This document shows, piece by piece, positions 6,506-11,758 of a stretch of 11,758 nt of DNA. A program made the translations under genes and the position numbers. The stretch's first letter is position 1, and the number at the start of each line of letters is the position of its first letter. Below the pieces are notes generated by a model. The model worked only from the letters and a program-made list of their open reading frames with translations. It was not told the origin of the DNA and ran no database searches. The stretch comes from Clostridia bacterium (lineage in GTDB: Bacteria > Bacillota > Clostridia > Christensenellales > Aristaeellaceae), in assembly GCA_900759005.1 (NCBI GenBank), contig CAAEUQ010000007.1, positions 1 through 11,758 on the forward strand, given 5' to 3'.

Positions 6506-8359
6506 ATGTTGGGACATGGAACCGTATCCATTCATGCGGAAAACATTATGCCGGTCATTAAGCAATGGCTGTATTCGGATAAAGATATTTTCGTGCGCGA
6601 GGTCGTGAGCAACGCGTGCGACGCGATCAGCAAGCATCGCCGTCTGGTCGCCTCGGGTGAAGCGGAGAAGGACGAAAACCCCTATCGCATCGACGTGATT
6701 GTCGACAAAGCCGCAGGCACGCTGACGTTTACTGATAACGGCATCGGCATGACGGCAGACGAGGTCGAGAAGTACATCGCGCAGGTCGCGTTCTCCGGCG
6801 CATCCGATTTCATTCAGAAATACGCCAAGGACGGCGAAACCGAGGACACGAAGATCATCGGTCATTTCGGTCTGGGCTTTTACAGCGTATTCATGGTTTC
6901 GAAGAAAGTCGTGATCGATACGAAGAGCTATACCGGCGCGCCCGCCGTTCGCTGGACGAGTGAGGACGGCATGAGCTACGACATGGAGGAATCCGACCGC
7001 ACGGAGCGCGGCACGTCGATCACGCTGTATATCAGCGATGAGGACGCGGATTTCCTGAACGTCTGGACGGTACGCGCGACGCTCGAAAAGCACTGTGCAT
7101 TCATGCCCGCACCGATTTTCCTCTCCGAAGTTCCGGAACCCGCCAAGGACGGCGAGGAAGCGCCGGAAAAGAAGGAGCCGGAGCAGGTCAACGATCCGAA
7201 TCCGCTCTGGATGCGCAAGCCGACGGACTGCACGGACGAGGATTACAAGGCGTTTTACCACAAGGTGTTCCACGATTACGAGGATCCTCTCTTCTGGATT
7301 CACCTAAACGCCGAATACCCGTTCAATCTGAAGGGCATTCTCTATTTCCCGCGCATCAAGAACGAGCTTTCCGCCAGCGAGGGCATGGTGAAGCTCTACA
7401 ACAATCAGGTCTTCGTCGCGGATAATATTAAGGAAGTCATTCCGGAATTCCTGCTGCTGCTCAAGGGCGTGATCGACTGTCCGGATCTGCCGCTGAATGT
7501 GTCGAGATCGTTCCTTCAGAACGACGGCTACGTCCGCAAGATGTCGGCGTACATCACGCGCAAGGTCGCGGATCGCCTGCTGAGCGAGTTCAACAACAAT
7601 CGCGAGGAATATCAGCGCTATTGGGATGACATTCATCCGTTCGTGAAATACGGCTTCATGCGCGATGACAAATTCTACGATCGCGCGAAGAAGGCGCTGC
7701 TGTTCAAGACCACCGCAGGCACTTATCTGACGCTTGAGGAATACCGCAATCGCAACGCGGACGGCGATGAATGCACCGTTTATTACACCAGCGATGAAAA
7801 GCGCCAGGCGCAGATGATCAAGCTCTACACCGATCAGGGCAAGGACGTCATCATTCTAAATACGCTGATCGACACGAACTTCATCAGCTTCCTCGAATAC
7901 GCCGAGCATGATCAGAAGATCACGTTCCGCCGCGTCGACGCCGCCGCCGACAGCCTGACCGAGGACGGCGAGGTTTCCGAAGACGATCGCGCAAAGCTTG
8001 AAACGCGCTTCCGCACGGCGATGAACGATTCGGAAATTGCCGTAACGCTCAAGCCGTTCAAGTCCGACGACATGATCGCAATGATCACCGTGGACGAGCA
8101 GAACCGCCGCATGTCTGAAATGAGTGCGCGCTGGGGCGGCCGCGATATGAATCTGCCTGAAAAGCGCACGCTGGTTCTGAATTCGAAGCACCCGCTGATC
8201 CACTGGATTGAAAGCGCGCCGGACGGCGAGGAAACCGATTCCGTCTGCGCACAGGTCGCCGATCTTGCGGAAATGGCGCGCCAGCCGCTGGTCGCCGAGC
8301 GCATGGTTGAATTCCTGAAGCGTTCGAACGCACTGCTGACGAAGCTGATTCAGAAATAA
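6506..8359 (+). CDS. htpG: Molecular chaperone HtpG (bacterial Hsp90)
   Basis: A 617-residue cytoplasmic homodimeric ATP-driven chaperone, close to E. coli HtpG in length. The N-terminal GHKL ATPase domain (about 1-215) shows catalytic E32 in REVVSNACDA, N36, the DNGIGM motif (77-82) and the lid/glycine motif GHFGLGF (119-125). A charged linker (208-232, KDGEEAPEKKEPE) leads to the middle domain, with LPLNVSRSFLQND (328-340) holding the conserved Arg334 that contacts ATP. The dimerisation domain runs from about 500 to the end. C38 replaces the Ser of the E. coli SNASDA motif. Start: GGGAGG at 6492-6497, 8 nt from the ATG. It is a single gene with its own promoter, CIRCE operator and terminator. 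Identity is firm. Confidence 0.97.
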   Translation: MLGHGTVSIHAENIMPVIKQWLYSDKDIFVREVVSNACDAISKHRRLVASGEAEKDENPYRIDVIVDKAAGTLTFTDNGIGMTADEVEKYIAQVAFSGASDFIQKYAKDGETEDTKIIGHFGLGFYSVFMVSKKVVIDTKSYTGAPAVRWTSEDGMSYDMEESDRTERGTSITLYISDEDADFLNVWTVRATLEKHCAFMPAPIFLSEVPEPAKDGEEAPEKKEPEQVNDPNPLWMRKPTDCTDEDYKAFYHKVFHDYEDPLFWIHLNAEYPFNLKGILYFPRIKNELSASEGMVKLYNNQVFVADNIKEVIPEFLLLLKGVIDCPDLPLNVSRSFLQNDGYVRKMSAYITRKVADRLLSEFNNNREEYQRYWDDIHPFVKYGFMRDDKFYDRAKKALLFKTTAGTYLTLEEYRNRNADGDECTVYYTSDEKRQAQMIKLYTDQGKDVIILNTLIDTNFISFLEYAEHDQKITFRRVDAAADSLTEDGEVSEDDRAKLETRFRTAMNDSEIAVTLKPFKSDDMIAMITVDEQNRRMSEMSARWGGRDMNLPEKRTLVLNSKHPLIHWIESAPDGEETDSVCAQVADLAEMARQPLVAERMVEFLKRSNALLTKLIQK

Positions 8360-8368
8360 ATCCATTTG

Positions 8369-8402
8369 GCGCCCTTCGAGATTTCCCCGAAGGGTGCTTT
8401 TT
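8369..8402 (+). terminator. Rho-independent terminator of htpG
   Basis: GCGCCCTTCG (8369-8378) pairs with CGAAGGGTGC (8388-8397) over 10 positions, one a G-U wobble, around a 9-nt loop; TTTTT follows at 8398-8402. It starts 9 nt after the htpG stop codon. Confidence 0.88.
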
Positions 8403-8422
8403 GAACGTGTGCGGCTTAAATC

Positions 8423-8451
8423 TTGCAATCGAGCCCTTTTTCCTGTATAAT
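8423..8451 (+). promoter_or_regulatory. Sigma-A type promoter of the nadE operon
   Basis: TTGCAA (8423-8428), 17 bp, then a perfect TATAAT (8446-8451). Transcription would start near 8458, some 30 nt before the start codon at 8488. Its position 21 bp after the htpG terminator separates the two units. Confidence 0.88.
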
Positions 8452-8487
8452 AAACCCAGATTGAAACAGGAAAGAGGGCTTCTTTCT

Positions 8488-10425
8488 ATGCAATACGGAT
8501 TTATCAAGGTCGCCGCCGGATCGCCGCGGCTCACGGTTGCCGATGTGGATGCAAACGCCGCGAGCATTCGCGAAATGATTTTCCGCGCAAACGCGGGAGG
8601 CTCGAACCTCCTGGTGCTGCCGGAGCTGTGTTTGACCGGCTACACCTGCGGCGATCTGTTTTATTCGGAAACGCTGCTGAACGCCGCAAAAAACGCGCTG
8701 ATCGAACTGACTGAATCGACGAAGGGGATGCTTTCCGCGGTCGTAATCGGGCTTCCGCTGCGCGTGCGCGGTAAGCTCTATAACTGCGCCGCCGTGCTGC
8801 AGGGCGGCAGGATTCTCGGCATGATTCCGAAAACGCACCTGCCGAATTACGGCGAGTTCTATGAACTGCGTCAGTTCACGCCGGCAAGCGATCCCACGCG
8901 CCCCAACCAGCTTTTCATCGGCGGGCAAACGGTTCCGTTTTCCGAAAAGCTGCTGTTTGAATGCGCGGAAAAGCCGGAATTTACGTTTTCCGTTGAAATC
9001 TGCGAAGACCTGTGGACGCCGGATCCTCCGTCGCGCAGGCTCTGTCAGGCGGGCGCAACGGTGATTTCGAACCCGTCCGCATCGGACGAAGTGATTGGCA
9101 AACGGGAGTACCGCCGCCTGCTCGTTTCGTCCACTTCCGCGCGGCTTCTGTGCGGCTACGTCTATTCCAGCGCCGATTCCGGCGAATCCACGCAGGACAT
9201 GGTGTTCGCGCAGCACAAAATGATTGCCGAAAGCGGCGCGATTCTTTCGGAAAACCCGCCGTTCGGGGAAAGCGATCTCATTTTCAGCGAACTGGACGTC
9301 GACCGTCTGATGATCGAGCGCCACCGGACGACGAGCTATTCGCCGATCGGCGAAGCAGCGGAGGCATTCACGCGGATTTCGTTCTCACAGCCGCTGCGCG
9401 AAACGATTTTGACGCGCGAATATCCGCGCTTCCCGTTCGTCCCCGCATCCGATCAGAAGCTCGCCGAACGTGCGGAGGAAATTCTGCACATTCAGAGCTT
9501 CGGGCTGAAAAAGCGCGTGGAGCACACGCGCGCGAAATCGCTGATCATCGGCGTATCCGGCGGATTGGACAGCGCGCTGGCGCTGCTGGTCGCGGTGCGG
9601 ACGATGGATTTGCTCAATCGCGACCGGAAGGACATTCTCGCCGTTTCCATGCCGTGCTTTGGCACCACGAACCGCACGCGTTCGAACGCGGAGCTGCTGG
9701 CGGAGGAGCTGGGCGTTTCATTCCGAGAGGTGAATATTTCCGAATCCGTGCGCAGGCATTTCGCCGATCTTGATCACGATGAAAGCGTTCACGATGTGAC
9801 GTATGAAAATGGTCAGGCGCGCGAACGGACGCAGCTTCTGATGGATTTGGCGAATAAATTCTCCGGCATGGTGGTCGGCACGGGCGATTTGTCCGAGCTC
9901 GCGCTGGGCTGGGCGACCTACAACGGCGATCATATGTCGATGTACGGCGTAAATGCCGGCGTTCCAAAGACGCTCGTGCGATACATCGTCCGGTACGAAG
10001 CCTCGCGCATCGGCGGCAAGGTTGGCGAAATTCTGACCGACATTCTCGCAACGCCCGTTTCCCCCGAGCTTCTGCCGGCGACGGACGAGGGCGAAATTCA
10101 GCAGCGAACGGAGGATCTGGTCGGCCCATACGAGCTGCACGATTTCTTTCTCTATTATTCGCAGCGCTTCGGTTTCTCGCCGAAAAAGATTTTCCATCTC
10201 GCAAAGCGCTCGTTCGCGGGCGTATACTCCGAGGAAATCATTCTGAAATGGCTGCGCACGTTCTTCCGGCGTTTTTTCGCGCAGCAATTCAAGCGTTCGT
10301 GCCTGCCGGATGGTCCGAAGGTCGGCTCGGTAACGCTTTCGCCGCGCGGCGACTGGCGAATGCCGTCCGATGCATCGGCAAATCTGTGGCTGAAGGAAAT
10401 TGACGCGCTGCGCGCGGGGGACTGA
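8488..10425 (+). CDS. nadE: Glutamine-dependent NAD+ synthetase
   Basis: A 645-residue two-domain enzyme that makes NAD+ from nicotinate adenine dinucleotide (deamido-NAD), ATP and glutamine, the last step of NAD biosynthesis. The N-terminal nitrilase-type glutaminase domain (about 1-300) shows the Glu-Lys-Cys triad: E46 in LPELCLTGY, K115 in PKTHLPNYGEFYE and C172 in EICEDLW. The C-terminal synthetase domain has the ATP-pyrophosphatase P-loop GVSGGLDSA (355-363), the GTGDLSELALGW segment (464-475) and the NAGVPKTL region (489-496). The reading frame is open upstream to 8401, but that extension lies over the promoter and the htpG terminator tail. The ATG at 8488 with AAAGAGGG (8471-8478) is the better start and gives a normal N-terminus. 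It is first in an operon with the acetyltransferase gene 2 nt downstream. Confidence 0.96.
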   Translation: MQYGFIKVAAGSPRLTVADVDANAASIREMIFRANAGGSNLLVLPELCLTGYTCGDLFYSETLLNAAKNALIELTESTKGMLSAVVIGLPLRVRGKLYNCAAVLQGGRILGMIPKTHLPNYGEFYELRQFTPASDPTRPNQLFIGGQTVPFSEKLLFECAEKPEFTFSVEICEDLWTPDPPSRRLCQAGATVISNPSASDEVIGKREYRRLLVSSTSARLLCGYVYSSADSGESTQDMVFAQHKMIAESGAILSENPPFGESDLIFSELDVDRLMIERHRTTSYSPIGEAAEAFTRISFSQPLRETILTREYPRFPFVPASDQKLAERAEEILHIQSFGLKKRVEHTRAKSLIIGVSGGLDSALALLVAVRTMDLLNRDRKDILAVSMPCFGTTNRTRSNAELLAEELGVSFREVNISESVRRHFADLDHDESVHDVTYENGQARERTQLLMDLANKFSGMVVGTGDLSELALGWATYNGDHMSMYGVNAGVPKTLVRYIVRYEASRIGGKVGEILTDILATPVSPELLPATDEGEIQQRTEDLVGPYELHDFFLYYSQRFGFSPKKIFHLAKRSFAGVYSEEIILKWLRTFFRRFFAQQFKRSCLPDGPKVGSVTLSPRGDWRMPSDASANLWLKEIDALRAGD

Positions 10426-10427
10426 AT

Positions 10428-11639
10428 ATGGACGAGCATTCCAAAGATTATCTCATTCGCTATTTAACGACGGGCGATCTGGAGCAGTACAACGCACTTC
10501 TGCGCTATGCGTTTCAGGTCACGGAACAGGAGCTTTCGGATACCGGCTGGAAGGACGAGGAAATCAAGCAATCAAAATTTCCGGTCCTGAAGCGTGCAGA
10601 TGTACTCGGCTGCTTCGACGGTGAGGAGCTGGTTTCTCAGGTGGCGGTTTATCCGCTGAAGGCGAATGTTTACGGATCGATTTACCCGATCGGCTTCGTC
10701 ACCAGCGTATGCACCTATCCGGAATACACCGGTCGCGGCATCATGAAACGCCTGATGCGTCAGAGCCTTATGCATATGCGCGAACGCAAGCAGCCGCTGG
10801 CGATGCTGTTTCCATATTCGATTCCGCTGTATCGGAAAATGGGCTGGGAAATCATTTCCAACAAGATTTCGTTCACGGTAAAGGATCGCCAGATTCCCTC
10901 AAAGGCGAAAGCGCCGGGCTATGTGCGCCGCGTCGATTGGGAAAACCGCGATTTCATGAATCTGCACGCGCGCTTCGCCGGCGCGACCCACGGCTGTCTG
11001 TTCCGAAACAGCCTTGCTTGGGAGGAATACTGGCGCTGGGACGAGGACGACACGTTCGTCGCCATTTACTACGACGTGCACGATACGCCGACCGGCTATA
11101 TGGTCTATCTGATCAAGGACGATATCATGCACATCAAGGAGATGATCTATCTCGATCGCGAGGCGCAGATGGGGCTTTGGGAGTACATTCGCGCGCACGA
11201 TTCGATGATCGACGAGGTGCGCGGCAATTCCTATTTCAACGAGCCGATCGCGTTCGAGATGGACGACGGCGATATTCGCGAAATGATTCGCCCGTATATC
11301 ATGGGCAGGATCGTGGATGTGGAGCAGTTCTTCCGGCTGTATCCATGCCGTCCGGACGAGCCGGGCGCGGGTTTCGCATTTGAAATTGAGGATGAATTTC
11401 TTCCGTGGAATCAGCGCACGCTGCCGGTCTGGTTCGAAGCGGGCAAATGCGAAATTCGCCCGAACGCAAACTTTCCGCACATTCGCCTGTCGATTGCAAC
11501 GCTGACAACGCTGCTGATGGGGTACAAGAGCGCCGCAAAGCTCTATCGAATGGGCAGAATCGCCGCCGAAGAAAGGCACATCGCCCGTCTGGACGACGCG
11601 CTCCTCCACGAAGCGCCGTATATCTCGGATTACATCTAA
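10428..11639 (+). CDS. Eis-like GNAT-family N-acetyltransferase
   Basis: A 403-residue acetyl-CoA dependent acyltransferase of the Eis type, close to the roughly 400 residues usual for that family. The N-terminal GNAT fold (about 1-150) contains the acetyl-CoA loop VCTYPEYTGRGIMKRLM (94-110) and the LFPYSIPLYRKMGWEI segment (127-142); Y135 aligns by eye with the proposed general-acid Tyr of Eis. A second GNAT-like half (about 165-290) and a C-terminal SCP2-like domain (about 291-403) complete the architecture. In Eis the C-terminal carboxylate enters the active site, so the intact end ...YISDYI fits an unbroken gene. The substrate is unknown; family members acetylate aminoglycosides, lysines or polyamines. 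GGGGG at 10416-10420 inside nadE serves as Shine-Dalgarno, and the 2-nt gap implies cotranscription and probable coupling. No clear terminator follows before the repeat. Confidence 0.85.
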   Translation: MDEHSKDYLIRYLTTGDLEQYNALLRYAFQVTEQELSDTGWKDEEIKQSKFPVLKRADVLGCFDGEELVSQVAVYPLKANVYGSIYPIGFVTSVCTYPEYTGRGIMKRLMRQSLMHMRERKQPLAMLFPYSIPLYRKMGWEIISNKISFTVKDRQIPSKAKAPGYVRRVDWENRDFMNLHARFAGATHGCLFRNSLAWEEYWRWDEDDTFVAIYYDVHDTPTGYMVYLIKDDIMHIKEMIYLDREAQMGLWEYIRAHDSMIDEVRGNSYFNEPIAFEMDDGDIREMIRPYIMGRIVDVEQFFRLYPCRPDEPGAGFAFEIEDEFLPWNQRTLPVWFEAGKCEIRPNANFPHIRLSIATLTTLLMGYKSAAKLYRMGRIAAEERHIARLDDALLHEAPYISDYI

Positions 11640-11734
11640 GGCAACACCTCACAATTCGACGGTGCGTCTGGCTCTGTCTTTTCCGCCATCTGCGGCATGC
11701 AGATTCCTCGATTTACCTCCAGTAAACCTTCGAA
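11640..11734 (-). repeat. Dispersed 95-bp repeat, copy 2 (inverted relative to copy 1)
   Basis: The reverse complement matches 1-95 at 89 of 95 positions. The repeat starts at the base right after the acetyltransferase TAA (11637-11639). The hairpin arms are kept: 11710-11716 with 11722-11728, and 11688-11693 with 11699-11704. In the third hairpin two wobble pairs of copy 1 become A-T and C-G here, while one inner pair is lost. Read on the minus strand, one frame is open from the window edge (11758) to TAG at 11638-11636 (40 codons), overlapping the acetyltransferase stop. The bases beyond, 11735-11758, contain ATTTGC twice in tandem. They may belong to the element but cannot be compared, since copy 1 is cut at that point. 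Confidence 0.9.
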
Positions 11735-11758
11735 ATTTGCATTTGCATCTGACGAAAA

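Noticed and set aside
8401..8487. An upstream TTG start for nadE at 8401, adding 29 residues
   Set aside because: It lies in the T-run of the htpG terminator, and the extension covers the nadE -35 and -10 boxes, so it would not be in the mRNA. No Shine-Dalgarno supports it.
1..11734. Composite transposon or integrative element bounded by terminal inverted repeats
   Set aside because: No transposase, integrase or target-site duplication is visible and the cargo is housekeeping. The repeat looks like a dispersed element at which the assembly stopped.

Overview
The window looks like chromosomal DNA of a moderately GC-rich Gram-positive bacterium, most likely a member of the Clostridia. The signs are strong purine-rich Shine-Dalgarno sites (GGAGG, GGGAGG), sigma-A type promoters, a CIRCE heat-shock operator, a two-domain glutamine-dependent NAD synthetase, and a secreted L,D-transpeptidase with peptidoglycan-binding repeats and a Pro/Thr-rich linker. 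Genus cannot be fixed from the sequence. The window starts and stops in or just past two inverted copies of one 95-bp repeat, so it may be a whole assembly contig that broke at a dispersed repeat.

Layout. (1) 1-95: repeat copy 1; 114-160: a strong hairpin terminator. (2) 198-2183 (+): deaD-type DEAD-box RNA helicase with a DbpA-like RNA-binding domain and a basic repetitive tail. (3) 2190-2223: a bidirectional terminator between converging genes. (4) 2228-4234 (-): secreted YkuD L,D-transpeptidase with four peptidoglycan-binding units. (5) 4398-6272 (-): a two-gene operon. An XRE regulator carrying a long helical-repeat region is followed, stop codon touching start codon, by a small membrane protein; a hairpin terminator follows. 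(6) 6273-6505: a dense divergent control region with the xre promoter, a pair of 9-bp direct repeats 21 bp apart, a CIRCE operator and the htpG promoter. (7) 6506-8359 (+): htpG (Hsp90) with its own terminator. (8) 8488-11639 (+): nadE and an Eis-like GNAT acetyltransferase, 2 nt apart, from a near-consensus promoter. (9) 11640-11734: repeat copy 2 in inverse orientation, starting at the base after the acetyltransferase stop codon.

How the genes fit together. Most are housekeeping or stress genes: RNA remodelling (deaD), envelope cross-linking (L,D-transpeptidase), chaperone (htpG) and NAD supply (nadE). The two least ordinary items are the XRE-solenoid/membrane-protein pair, which resembles a membrane-linked regulatory unit of unknown signal, and the 95-bp repeat, which has three potential hairpins and one frame open in both copies. 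No phage, transposase, CRISPR, tRNA or rRNA sequence was seen. No intergenic gap exceeds 300 bases.
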